58,160 nt of DNA from Amycolatopsis acididurans. GTDB taxonomy: Bacteria > Actinomycetota > Actinomycetes > Mycobacteriales > Pseudonocardiaceae. Position 1 is the stretch's first letter. Each line of letters starts with the position of its first letter. Of this stretch, positions 7,423 to 15,700 are shown in pieces. The position numbers and the translations under genes were made by a program. The stretch is taken from NCBI RefSeq assembly GCF_012328925.1, contig NZ_JAAXLS010000041.1, positions 1-58,160 on the forward strand, given 5' to 3'. The notes below the pieces were generated by a model. The model ran no database searches and was not told where the DNA came from. It worked only from the letters and a program-made list of their open reading frames with translations.

Positions 7423-8529
7423 TCAGAACCGGATCAGGCCGCGGATGTTGCGGCCCTCCAACATGTCCTGGTAGCCCTGGTTGATGTCTTCGAGCCGGTA
7501 CTCGCGGGTGACGAGCTCGTCGAGCTTGAGCCGGCCGAGGTTGTACAGCTCGAGCAGGCGCGGAATGTCGTGCTGCGGGTTGGACGAACCGAACAGTGCG
7601 CCGCGGATCTGCTTTTCGTAGAGGGTCAGCTCGAACAGCGACGCCGAGACCGCCAGCTCCTCGGGATGACCGATCGCCGTCACCACCACACGGCCGCGCT
7701 TGCCGACGAGCCCCAGCGCGGGTGCGATGTACTCGCCCTCGGCGACGCCCGTGGTGATGACGCAGGCATCCGCGAGCTGGCCGCGGGTCAGCTGGCTGAC
7801 GATGTCCCACGCGGCGTCCATCGACTCGGCCGTGTGTGTCGCACCGAATTCCATGGCCTTGGTGCGCTTGAACTCGACCGGATCGACGGCCACGATGTAG
7901 CGTGCGCCCGCGAGCTTCGCGCCTTGCACCGCGTTCATGCCGATACCACCGACGCCCATGACCACAACCGTGTCGCCGGCTTTGACCTCGGCGGTGCGAA
8001 CCACACTGCCCACGCCGGTCGTCACGCCGCAGCCGACGAGCGCCGCCTTGTCCAGCGCCATGCCGTCGTCCACCTTGACGACGGAGGCCATCGGCACGAC
8101 GGTGTATTCGGAGAACGTGCCGAGCACGCACATCTGGCCGACATCCTCGCCACGGGCGTGGAATCGGTAGGTCCCGTCCAGCTGCGGACCGAGGATGATG
8201 GAACCGCCGAGATCGCACAGGTTCGTCATGCCGCGGGCGCAGTACGAGCAGCGGCCGCACGCCGGCAGGAAGCTCAGTACCACCGAATCGCCCACTTCGA
8301 CATCGGTGACGCCCTCGCCGACCTCGACCACGGTGCCGGCGCCCTCATGGCCACCGACGACCGGGAACGGGATGGGGATATCCCCTGTCACAAGGTGTTC
8401 GTCAGAGTGACAGAGACCGCTCGCGGTGAGCTTGACGAGCACCTCCCCCGCCTTGGGCGGATCGAGTTCGACCTCCTCGACCTCCCACTTCTGGTGCTGG
8501 CCCCAGAGCACTGCGGCTTTGGTCTTCAT
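7423..8529 (-). CDS. NDMA-dependent (mycofactocin-type) zinc alcohol dehydrogenase
   Basis: This 368-residue MDR-superfamily enzyme has catalytic zinc ligands Cys40 (GLCHSD) and His61/Glu62 (GGHEG). Structural zinc ligands are Cys91, 94, 97 and 105 (CGRCSYCARGMTNLC). The Rossmann motif is VVMGVGGIGMNAVQGAKLAG. Overall spelling fits the actinobacterial family whose bound NAD is not exchanged and which is assayed with the artificial acceptor NDMA; established work links this family to mycofactocin. It would oxidise an alcohol to an aldehyde in the cytosol. The start ATG 8529 follows GGGAGTGAGG. It is the first gene of the minus-strand operon with the R2-like oxidase and faces the aldehyde dehydrogenase gene across 246 bases that must hold both promoters. 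Confidence 0.9.
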   Translation of the reverse strand: MKTKAAVLWGQHQKWEVEEVELDPPKAGEVLVKLTASGLCHSDEHLVTGDIPIPFPVVGGHEGAGTVVEVGEGVTDVEVGDSVVLSFLPACGRCSYCARGMTNLCDLGGSIILGPQLDGTYRFHARGEDVGQMCVLGTFSEYTVVPMASVVKVDDGMALDKAALVGCGVTTGVGSVVRTAEVKAGDTVVVMGVGGIGMNAVQGAKLAGARYIVAVDPVEFKRTKAMEFGATHTAESMDAAWDIVSQLTRGQLADACVITTGVAEGEYIAPALGLVGKRGRVVVTAIGHPEELAVSASLFELTLYEKQIRGALFGSSNPQHDIPRLLELYNLGRLKLDELVTREYRLEDINQGYQDMLEGRNIRGLIRF

Positions 8530-8775
8530 TTCCTCACTCCCTCGTCGTCGAAGGCGCGCCTGGCAACGGCCGCGAATCAGCATCGCGCGATCACGGGCGT
8601 ACCGGCCGGTCCTCGCGCGCCAGCCGTGGCCCCGCGGTGCCATCCGCCCGGCGCCGCGAACGTCGGAAGGGCGGCCCCGGAAGGCCATCGTTGGCCTGCC
8701 CGGTCGTCGCCGGCGGCGGCCGGCGGACGGCACAGTCACGAGACGGACCACGCGAAGAGAAGGCGAGTGTGGAAC

Positions 8776-10293
8776 ATGACAACCGAAGCCCCGCCCGTCC
8801 CGGTGCGGCGCGAACCGCCCCAGGTTGTGCGCCCTCTGCTCGGCAGAGCCGGAAACAGCATCGTGGTGGGCGGGATCGCGGGCCCAGCGGCCGATGGTTC
8901 GGACATCCCCACCATCGACCCCGCCACCGGTGAAGTCCTGGCCCGGATCGCCGCCGGCTCATGCTTCGACGTCGAGCGGGCCGTCGCGTCGGCATCGCGG
9001 GCCTTCCCGAGCTGGCGGTCCCTCAAACCCGCCGCCCGTGGCCGCATTCTGGCCGACCTGGCGGACCTCATCGAGCGCAACGCCGAAGAGCTGGCCGTGC
9101 TGGAAACGCTGGACAACGGCAAGCCGCTGACCGAGTCGCAGTACCTCGACGTGGCGATGGTGGCGGAAGTCTGGCGCTACTTCGCCGGCTGGTGCACGAA
9201 GGTCGCCGGCGAAACGCTGCCCGTGTCACCTCCGGTCGGCGAGTCATTCGTCTACACGCGACGCGAGCCACTGGGCGTGATCGGCGCGATCGTGCCGTGG
9301 AACTTCCCGCTGCTGATCGGTTCGTGGAAGCTCGCACCGGCGCTCGCGGCAGGCAACACCGTCGTTCTCAAACCGTCGGAGCTCACGTCGTTGAGCGCCC
9401 TGCGGCTCGTCGAACTCGCGCTGGAGGCGGGCCTTCCTCCCGGTGTGCTGAACCTCGTCACCGGCTATGGCACGGAAGCGGGACAGGCCCTCATCGATCA
9501 CCCCGGAGTCGCCAAGGTCTCGTTCACCGGCTCCACCGCCACGGGACGCCGCATCGTGACCGCCAGCGCCGCGAGCCTGAAGAAGCTGACGCTCGAACTC
9601 GGCGGGAAATCCGCCAATATCGTCTTCCCCGACGCCGACCTCGCGGCGGCCGCGCAGGGTGCGCTGACCGGGATCTTCCTCAATCAGGGCCAGGTCTGCT
9701 GCGCGGGCTCGCGGCTTTTCGTGCACCGGGATGTCGCCGACGACCTGATCGCCGAGCTTTCCGTTGCGGCGGGCGCGATACAGCTGGGTCACGGCTTGGC
9801 CGACGACACGGACATGGGGCCCCTGATCTCGGCTGCTCAGCTGGAACGCGTCCAGGGTTACGTCACGTCCGGGGTCGAGCAGGGTGCCGACCTCGTCTGC
9901 GGCGGCGACCGCCCGGGAGGCGAGTTCGCCGATGGCTTCTTCCTGCGTCCCACGGTGTTCTCGAACGTCGGTGACCACATGACGATCGCCCGTGAGGAGA
10001 TCTTCGGCCCGGTGCTGTCGGTTCTCACCTTCACAGACGAGGACGAAGTGGTGCGGCGGGCCAACAGGTCCGAGTACGGCCTGGCCGCCGGACTCTGGAC
10101 CAACGACGTCAAACGGGCTCATCGGGTCGCGCACGCGCTGGAAGCGGGCACCGTCTGGGTGAACATGTACAACATGCTCGACCCGGTGGCGCCTTTCGGC
10201 GGCTACAAGGCGTCGGGATACGGCCGGGATCTCGGCGCGGAGTCGCTGCTGGGCTACACGCAGACCAAGGCTGTCTGGATCGGCCTGGACTGA
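8776..10293 (+). CDS. NAD(P)-dependent aldehyde dehydrogenase
   Basis: This 505-residue cytosolic member of the ALDH superfamily has the general base Glu274 in LELGGKS, the catalytic thiol Cys308 in NQGQVCCAG, the substrate-loop motif PWNFPLLIGSWKLAPALAAG, and EEIFGPVLSV plus PFGGYKASGYGRD near the end. It converts an aldehyde to the acid. It is divergent from the alcohol dehydrogenase, whose product it could use, and is followed 49 bases later by the SCP2 gene. The start is uncertain: ATG 8776 has AAGG 12 bases upstream, and GTG 8767 is closer to it. The open frame upstream to 7417 is only the complement of the alcohol dehydrogenase gene. Confidence 0.93.
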   Translation: MTTEAPPVPVRREPPQVVRPLLGRAGNSIVVGGIAGPAADGSDIPTIDPATGEVLARIAAGSCFDVERAVASASRAFPSWRSLKPAARGRILADLADLIERNAEELAVLETLDNGKPLTESQYLDVAMVAEVWRYFAGWCTKVAGETLPVSPPVGESFVYTRREPLGVIGAIVPWNFPLLIGSWKLAPALAAGNTVVLKPSELTSLSALRLVELALEAGLPPGVLNLVTGYGTEAGQALIDHPGVAKVSFTGSTATGRRIVTASAASLKKLTLELGGKSANIVFPDADLAAAAQGALTGIFLNQGQVCCAGSRLFVHRDVADDLIAELSVAAGAIQLGHGLADDTDMGPLISAAQLERVQGYVTSGVEQGADLVCGGDRPGGEFADGFFLRPTVFSNVGDHMTIAREEIFGPVLSVLTFTDEDEVVRRANRSEYGLAAGLWTNDVKRAHRVAHALEAGTVWVNMYNMLDPVAPFGGYKASGYGRDLGAESLLGYTQTKAVWIGLD

Positions 10294-10342
10294 AATCTCA
10301 GCCAGGTTTTCGTCAACCCGTGATAACACAAAGGAGTGATTG

Positions 10343-10750
10343 ATGCCCGCCTTCAAAGATGACGCGGAGATCTACGACTACATCGGTGGAATCTTCGAGC
10401 AGGGACTCGCCGACGCCGAACTCGGCCCGAAGCTCGCCGCCTCCGGTGTCACCCTGCAGATCACCTACACCGATCCCGACGCGGTACTGACCATCGATTT
10501 CGCCGGCGGGAAGGTCGTCAGCGGTGCGACCGATCTCCAGCCGAATGTCGAGCTGTTCATGTCCGCCGACACCGGCAACCGGTTCTGGCTGGGCAAGGTC
10601 AATCTCTCCATGGCGATGGCGAAAGGCCAGGTGCGCGCGAAGGGCCCGGTCTCGAAGATCCTGAAGCTGGTGCCGGCCGCGAAAGCCCTTTTCCCGGCCT
10701 ACCAGCAGCGGCTCGATGCCGATGGCCGCACCGATCTCATCAACGCCTGA
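10343..10750 (+). CDS. SCP2 sterol-carrier domain protein
   Basis: This 135-residue single-domain protein shows the SCP2 pattern: an N-terminal helix (AEIYDYIGGIFEQGLAD), beta strands VTLQITYTDPDAVLTIDF, then SADTGNRFWLGKVNLSMAMA and the C-terminal helix with ILKLVPAAKALFPAY. SCP2 domains bind lipids, fatty acyl chains or sterols in a hydrophobic tunnel. It has no signal peptide, so it is cytosolic. ATG 10343 has a strong AAGGAGTGA site. Behind the aldehyde dehydrogenase and opposite the fatty-acid-binding R2lox, it could shuttle a hydrophobic substrate between these enzymes, which is an inference from context. A strong hairpin follows. Confidence 0.85.
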   Translation: MPAFKDDAEIYDYIGGIFEQGLADAELGPKLAASGVTLQITYTDPDAVLTIDFAGGKVVSGATDLQPNVELFMSADTGNRFWLGKVNLSMAMAKGQVRAKGPVSKILKLVPAAKALFPAYQQRLDADGRTDLINA

Positions 10751-10762
10751 CGCTTCGACGCG

Positions 10763-10807
10763 AAGAGGCCCGTTGTCCCAGCATCAGCTGGTTCAACGGG
10801 CCTCTTT
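10763..10807. terminator. Strong bidirectional terminator between SCP2 gene and Mce locus 1
   Basis: A perfect 13-bp stem, AAGAGGCCCGTTG (10763-10775) and CAACGGGCCTCTT (10794-10806), with an A-start on one side and a T-run on the other, so it works on both strands. It lies between the convergent stops at 10750 and 10817. Confidence 0.85.
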
Positions 10808-10816
10808 CCATGCCGG

Positions 10817-11032
10817 TCAGAACGCGGACGCCACTCCGAAAGCGGCGAGCAGGAACGCGACGACGTAACAGGCCAGCCCACCGCGCCGCAACACGGCGGC
10901 ACGGTGGGCGCGATCGCGCTCGGAAAGCGCACCAGGGGCCAGTCTGGGGGCGTTGCGCCGGCCCCACCGGCCCAACGCACCCACCGCCGCGGCGAGCGCG
11001 AGCAGTACGAGTGCCTGTACGAGCGGCCTCAT
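10817..11032 (-). CDS. Small membrane protein at the end of Mce locus 1 (71 aa)
   Basis: A 71-residue protein with two hydrophobic segments (PLVQALVLLALAAAVGALG and ACYVVAFLLAAFGVASAF-like ends) joined by a basic loop RWGRRNAPRLAPG. Its ATG overlaps the stop of the PpiC gene by four bases (ATGA), so it is probably translated by coupling and belongs to the same transcript. I recognise no family. The segment order suggests a hairpin in the membrane with the basic loop inside. It is the last gene of the operon, right before the bidirectional terminator. Confidence 0.6.
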   Translation of the reverse strand: MRPLVQALVLLALAAAVGALGRWGRRNAPRLAPGALSERDRAHRAAVLRRGGLACYVVAFLLAAFGVASAF

Positions 11033-12156
11033 TTCGGTTGCGCCGCGGGACTTTGCTGAAGCGGCGGCGGCGAGTCGGCGTCGGCGGGCTGGTAGGCGTC
11101 GGCGTAGCGCACGTGCCCGTCGCTGATCCGCTGCGCCAGCCAGTTCCGCCACGTGCCCAACGCCTTTTCCAGCACGAGATCCTGCTTGAGCTGGTCCTTG
11201 ACCTGATCGAACACCGCGGGCGTGGCAGGCACCACGTGCACGACCTGGCCGACGTTCCACCCGTACTGCGTCTGAACCGGCCCGAAGATCTGGCCGGGCT
11301 GGGCAGCGAACGCGGCATCGGCGTAGGTCTTGTCGAGCTGGTTGGCAGCGACTTCGCCGAGGTCCCCGCCTTTGTCGCGGGTGCTGCCGTCCACGCTGTA
11401 GCGCTGCGTTTCCGCGCTGAACGGTGTCCCGCCTCGCAGGTCGGCGACCACCTGATCAGCTTGCTCCTTCGTCGAGACGACGATATTGGACAGCTGTCGT
11501 TTCTCCGGTGTCGCCAGTTGTGCGCCACGCGTGGTGAACGCGGAGCGCACCTCGTCATCGCTCACCGTCGTCCCCGCGGTGATCTGATTGAACAACTGGG
11601 ACACGGTCATTTGCCTGCGGATCTCGTCCAGCACCGCCTGCTCCGACGTACCCGCGTCGCCGAGGGCCTGGACGAACTGGTGCTGCGCGTCGGGGCCGTC
11701 GCCGAGTTGCCGGCTGACGAACTTGGTCAGGGTGTCGCGCGCCGTCTTGTCCGCGACGGTCACATTCGCATCCCGCGCGGCCTGGTCGAGCAACAGGCTC
11801 ACGGCGTAGGACTTGGCCGCGTCGCGCCGGAAACCGTCCAGTTTGGCCTCGTCCGTGGGTGGCTGGACCCCGTAGAGTGCGCGCAGGGTCTGCACTTCCT
11901 GGTTGAGCTCGTCGATACTCACCACACGACCGCCGACCTCGAAGGCGGCACCAGCGGGCAACTGAGTCGACTGATACCAGTAATAGCCGCCACCACCGGC
12001 GGCGGCCAGCAACGCCACGACGGCGAGCGCGATCCACCGGCCCCGGCGCGTCCTCGGTAGGCGGGGACGCCATCGTGGCCGCCCCGATCGCCTCTCGTCC
12101 ACATCGGACTCGGAGGCCACCTCGTCGGCGACTTCCTCGTGCGCGTCGATGGTCAT
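11029..12156 (-). CDS. Membrane-anchored PpiC/SurA-type peptidyl-prolyl isomerase
   Basis: This 375-residue protein has an acidic and basic cytosolic tail (1-40), one membrane anchor (WIALAVVALLAAAGGGGYY), and an outside part with a SurA-like chaperone region. A parvulin (PpiC) domain follows: EKRQLSNIVVSTKEQADQVV, FSAETQRYSVDGSTRDKGGD, and GQIFGPVQTQYGWNVGQVV. It ends Pro/Gln-rich. It should fold or escort proteins on the outer face of the membrane. ATG 12156 overlaps the MMPL stop by four bases with AGAGGTGA upstream. Being co-translated with an MMPL pump and six Mce proteins suggests these exported proteins are its clients, which is an inference. Confidence 0.85.
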   Translation of the reverse strand: MTIDAHEEVADEVASESDVDERRSGRPRWRPRLPRTRRGRWIALAVVALLAAAGGGGYYWYQSTQLPAGAAFEVGGRVVSIDELNQEVQTLRALYGVQPPTDEAKLDGFRRDAAKSYAVSLLLDQAARDANVTVADKTARDTLTKFVSRQLGDGPDAQHQFVQALGDAGTSEQAVLDEIRRQMTVSQLFNQITAGTTVSDDEVRSAFTTRGAQLATPEKRQLSNIVVSTKEQADQVVADLRGGTPFSAETQRYSVDGSTRDKGGDLGEVAANQLDKTYADAAFAAQPGQIFGPVQTQYGWNVGQVVHVVPATPAVFDQVKDQLKQDLVLEKALGTWRNWLAQRISDGHVRYADAYQPADADSPPPLQQSPAAQPK

Positions 12157-14390
12157 GACGTCACCTCTGCCAACATGTCGGGTTCTTCTTCGGACAGAGC
12201 GGATTCCGGGGCGGCAGAACTGCCGGGCCGAACGGTTGCCCACACGACACCGGCCGCCGACCCGAGTGCGAGCACCACCGAGCAGGCGAGCAGGATCCCG
12301 AAATCACGCACAACGGCGAGCCCGGACAAGGCGAGCACGCCGTATCCCACCGCGGATGATGCGGTGGCGAGCAGTACCGACCTGCGAAGCGAGCGGTCGC
12401 CACTTCGTGCCGCGGCCGCCAGCACGACGGTGAATTCGCAGCCGACGGCCGCCGTCAGAGATCCCAGGGCGGCGGTGACCGGGCTCAACGGAACTCCCGT
12501 CACCGCGAGTACCAGCAAACCGAGACCTGTCGCGATCGCGGCGGCGACGACAGCCCGCAGAGCGTCGCCGCGCCGCCGCAGGCCGATGCCGAGGACCACT
12601 CCGGCGGCGACGATGCCCGCGACGTTGCTGAGCACGCGCTGGCCCGAGACCAGTTCGTCGCCGCGTACGGCGGCCATCGGCAGGCCGGTGAGTTCCGCGT
12701 GGTAACCGGCGGGCACCGGGGGCAGCCCGGCCAGCATCTGGTCCCGCAGCCGGCGCAGTTCACCGATGTTGTCCATGTGCACGCCGAAGCTGAGCTGCGC
12801 CATCTTCAGGTCGCTGCGGAACACCGCGCCGGACAGGTACGGCGGCAACAGACGCACCCCGGCGCTGACCTGCTCCGCGCTCGGCTGGGGGCCGAGGAAT
12901 CCGAGCAGGCTCGACGGTGAGATCGCGGGGCGTGCACGATCACCGAAACCGGCCACGATGCCGTCCTGCGCCTGACGCATCCACGTGATGGCCTCGGGCG
13001 AGAGCACGTTGTTTCCGGTGAGCACCACATCGGCCTCGCCGGAGGAACCGATCACCGATTCGGCGTAGCGCGCGTCCGACAAGGCCGGCAGCCCGTCGGC
13101 GAAGTTCTCGATGTTGGTTTCCAGGGGGAACGACGACAGCCCGGCCCAGCCGAGGACCGCCAGCGCCGTCAGCGCGATCACGCCCGCGAACCGGAGCCCG
13201 CGCGGTGCTGCCGCCGGCGGCGACGGGACCGGCGCGGCCGGCGTGGCCGCGCCCGGGCCTGCGAGGCGCACGGCCAGCAGCCCGAGACCGACCGCGAACA
13301 ACACGCCCATCGACAGACTCATGCCCAGGTCCCGCACGAACGGCAGCGGGGACAAGACCAGGGTGACGAAGCTCGCCGACGTTCCGGCAGCGACGACCAG
13401 CACCACCCGTCGTCGAGCTTGGTGCGCCAGGTAGGTCGGGTAGTAGCTGCCGACCCCGAGCAGCACCGACAGGAACGCGACGACGCCGAGGGAGAGTGGA
13501 TGGTCCAGCCAGCCGAACACCGCGAGCGTCATGCCGATCGCGATCACGGTGGTGGCCACCGGCAGCAACCGGCGCCGCCGCCGTGTCCATGGCACGACCA
13601 GGAAGCACGCCCCCACCGCCAGCAGGGCCGCGATTCCGATCAGCGGCACCTCTCGCCGGACTTGCCCGCTCAATGCCGTCGCCAATACCGGCACACCGGA
13701 GACCGTGACCTTCGCGTCCGGCAGGTGGGCGGCGTCGACCGTGTTCCGCACCCCGTCGGTGAGCCGCGCGGTCGCGGTCTCGTCGAGTCCTTGGGCGGGG
13801 CGGATCAGGATCGCGACACTGTGGTCGTTGGGCACCACGAACCGCCACTGCGACCGCGGGCGACCGTTACCGTCGAAGACCACCGAGTTGACGAACGCGG
13901 GGTTGTGCAGAGTCGGCAGTCCCGCGGGCATGGCCTGCACCAGCAAAGGGCCGTAACGGGCGTCGAACTCCTGCAGTGCCCGCGGTCCCTGTTGCCGGAC
14001 CGCGTCCCGTCGCCCGGAAAGCTCGGCGAGCAGGTTCTGCGTCTGCCCCGCGATCTGGTTGAGCACCGTGGCCGGGCCGTACACGGTCGCCACGGCGGGC
14101 AGCGTCGACAACCGCCCCTCAAGACCGAGCAGCGGGCCGAGGTGCGACTGGTCGAGCAGCTGAGCGGCCTGCGGGGACTCGAGCAGAACCACGACGGGAT
14201 CTCCACCGAACGCGCGGGCGAAGTCCTCCAGCTGTGCGCTCGCGGGATCGTCCGCCGGCAGGAACGAGCCGACCGTCGTCTCGACGCGCACCTGCGCCAG
14301 CCCCAAGCCCAGGAACGCGGCCGCGAGGAGGAGACCCACCGCCGCGGCGAGGCCGCGGCGCGTGGGCTTGCGTGGCCGGGGTAGGCGCAT
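12153..14390 (-). CDS. MMPL/RND-superfamily lipid transporter
   Basis: A 745-residue polytopic protein with the twofold MMPL layout: a first membrane segment (RRGLAAAVGLLLAAAFLG), an outside porter domain (about 35-220), a block of five segments (to about 390), a second segment near FAGVIALTALAVLGWAGL, a second porter domain (about 430-610) and a final block of segments. The early motif ETTVGSFLPADDPASAQLEDF is typical of RND/MMPL proteins. It should use the proton gradient to move lipids or other hydrophobic molecules. It is shorter than mycobacterial MmpL3 and lacks its long C-terminal tail. It is embedded in the mce operon, starting 3 bases after the last mce gene, so it probably works with that importer. 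Confidence 0.85.
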   Translation of the reverse strand: MRLPRPRKPTRRGLAAAVGLLLAAAFLGLGLAQVRVETTVGSFLPADDPASAQLEDFARAFGGDPVVVLLESPQAAQLLDQSHLGPLLGLEGRLSTLPAVATVYGPATVLNQIAGQTQNLLAELSGRRDAVRQQGPRALQEFDARYGPLLVQAMPAGLPTLHNPAFVNSVVFDGNGRPRSQWRFVVPNDHSVAILIRPAQGLDETATARLTDGVRNTVDAAHLPDAKVTVSGVPVLATALSGQVRREVPLIGIAALLAVGACFLVVPWTRRRRRLLPVATTVIAIGMTLAVFGWLDHPLSLGVVAFLSVLLGVGSYYPTYLAHQARRRVVLVVAAGTSASFVTLVLSPLPFVRDLGMSLSMGVLFAVGLGLLAVRLAGPGAATPAAPVPSPPAAAPRGLRFAGVIALTALAVLGWAGLSSFPLETNIENFADGLPALSDARYAESVIGSSGEADVVLTGNNVLSPEAITWMRQAQDGIVAGFGDRARPAISPSSLLGFLGPQPSAEQVSAGVRLLPPYLSGAVFRSDLKMAQLSFGVHMDNIGELRRLRDQMLAGLPPVPAGYHAELTGLPMAAVRGDELVSGQRVLSNVAGIVAAGVVLGIGLRRRGDALRAVVAAAIATGLGLLVLAVTGVPLSPVTAALGSLTAAVGCEFTVVLAAAARSGDRSLRRSVLLATASSAVGYGVLALSGLAVVRDFGILLACSVVLALGSAAGVVWATVRPGSSAAPESALSEEEPDMLAEVTS

Positions 14391-14393
14391 CGG

Positions 14394-15692
14394 TCAGTTC
14401 CCCTCCTTGCGCACGTGGGGGTACGTGCCGTTGAACGGGCCCGGCCGAGCCGCCTGCCCCGGCGCCGGATAGGGATTCCACTTGTCCAGCGCGGGAATCC
14501 GGTTGAGGTTTAGTGGCAGCCCGCTCAGGCTTTGCTCGTTGAAGATCAGGAAGGCGCGCAACGCGAAGCCGTTGCCGTCACCGCGGGCCAGCGCCTGGCC
14601 GGTGTTGGTGAACATCGCCGCGATGTCGCGGCCGTAGGGCTGCAGGTATGCCAGCATCGGGTTGACGTCGCCCAGGGCCACGTTCAACGTCGGCAGCAGC
14701 TGATGTGCGTCGGCCGCCAGTACCGGGGTCCGGCCGAGCGTGGCCGGGGCACGGTCGAGCACCCCGTTGAGCGAGGGCAGCAGTCCCCGCAGGTCCGCCG
14801 CGGTCTGCGGAAGCTGCCGCAGCGCCACGTCGAGGTCGGGGGCCGCCGTGCGGAGGTTGGCCGCGACGGGCCCGAGCGCGGCCGACAACTGGTCCAGACC
14901 GGTGCTGGCCGAGCGAGCGGTGGTCAGCAAGCCCGGCAGTTCCCGCATCACCGTCTGGATGTCGCCGCTTCCGGCGGAGGTCGCCCTGGTGAGAGTGTCC
15001 GCATCGGACACCAGCTGCGCGATCTGACCCTGCCGGGTGTCGAGCGCGGCGACCAGCGTCGCGGCATCCCCGGTCAGCCGCTTGAGCTGATCGGACTGCG
15101 CGGCCAGCGCGTCCATCGCGCCCTTGCCCTGCCGCCCGAGTTCGCCGAGTCCGCTCAGTGCGGCCGCCAGGTCCCCCGCCGTGCCGTCGGTCGCGGCGCC
15201 GAGCGAGCGCAACGTCCCGGCCAGTTCCTGGCGCGGGCCGCCTTCGAGGCTGGTGAGCACGTCGTTGAGCTCGACCGCGGGCTTCGCCGCGTCCGGTGGC
15301 AGCGCGGACCCACTCGCCAGCGGTGTCCCGCCGCCGTCGTGTACGTCGACGTAACTCTCCTCGACCAGGGTCTTCTGCCGGATCCGCACGGTCGCGCCCT
15401 GATGCAGTGGTGCGACGTCGGAGTCGAGCTGGACCGTGACGTGGGCCTGTGCGCCATCGGGTGTCACCTCGACGACTTTGCCGACCGGGACGCCGGCGAC
15501 CATCACGTCCGCGTCGTTCACCAGGTTCGACACCGCGGCAACGGTGAACGACGTGCGGTATCCGGCCGAGCTGAACGGCAGCCTGCCGCCCGAATTCACC
15601 CACAGCCAGCCGAAGAACACCGCACAGGCCGCCGTGAACACGAGCAGCACAAGAAGCCGGATGAGCGGCAGCGCCGCGTGAGAGATCCGCAT
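14394..15692 (-). CDS. MCE-domain protein, sixth of locus 1
   Basis: A 432-residue protein with an N-terminal membrane anchor (LIRLLVLLVFTAACAVFFGW), an MCE (MlaD) domain (about 45-125, with VSNLVNDADVMVAGVPVGKV) and a long helical region (about 130-370) as in actinobacterial Mce subunits, which form a hexameric tunnel. Its Cys after FTAA sits inside the hydrophobic stretch, not in a proper lipobox. The C-terminus carries NPYPAPGQAARPG, a motif shared with the third-position Mce protein of this operon. ATG 15692 has AGGTGGGA upstream. It is eight bases behind the fifth mce gene and three bases before the MMPL gene. Confidence 0.88.
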   Translation of the reverse strand: MRISHAALPLIRLLVLLVFTAACAVFFGWLWVNSGGRLPFSSAGYRTSFTVAAVSNLVNDADVMVAGVPVGKVVEVTPDGAQAHVTVQLDSDVAPLHQGATVRIRQKTLVEESYVDVHDGGGTPLASGSALPPDAAKPAVELNDVLTSLEGGPRQELAGTLRSLGAATDGTAGDLAAALSGLGELGRQGKGAMDALAAQSDQLKRLTGDAATLVAALDTRQGQIAQLVSDADTLTRATSAGSGDIQTVMRELPGLLTTARSASTGLDQLSAALGPVAANLRTAAPDLDVALRQLPQTAADLRGLLPSLNGVLDRAPATLGRTPVLAADAHQLLPTLNVALGDVNPMLAYLQPYGRDIAAMFTNTGQALARGDGNGFALRAFLIFNEQSLSGLPLNLNRIPALDKWNPYPAPGQAARPGPFNGTYPHVRKEGN

Positions 15693-15700
15693 GATCCCAC

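Noticed and set aside
7417..8775. Plus-strand open frame in phase with the aldehyde dehydrogenase
   Set aside because: It is the complement of the alcohol dehydrogenase gene and encodes no recognisable domain; ALDH family length fits a start near 8776.
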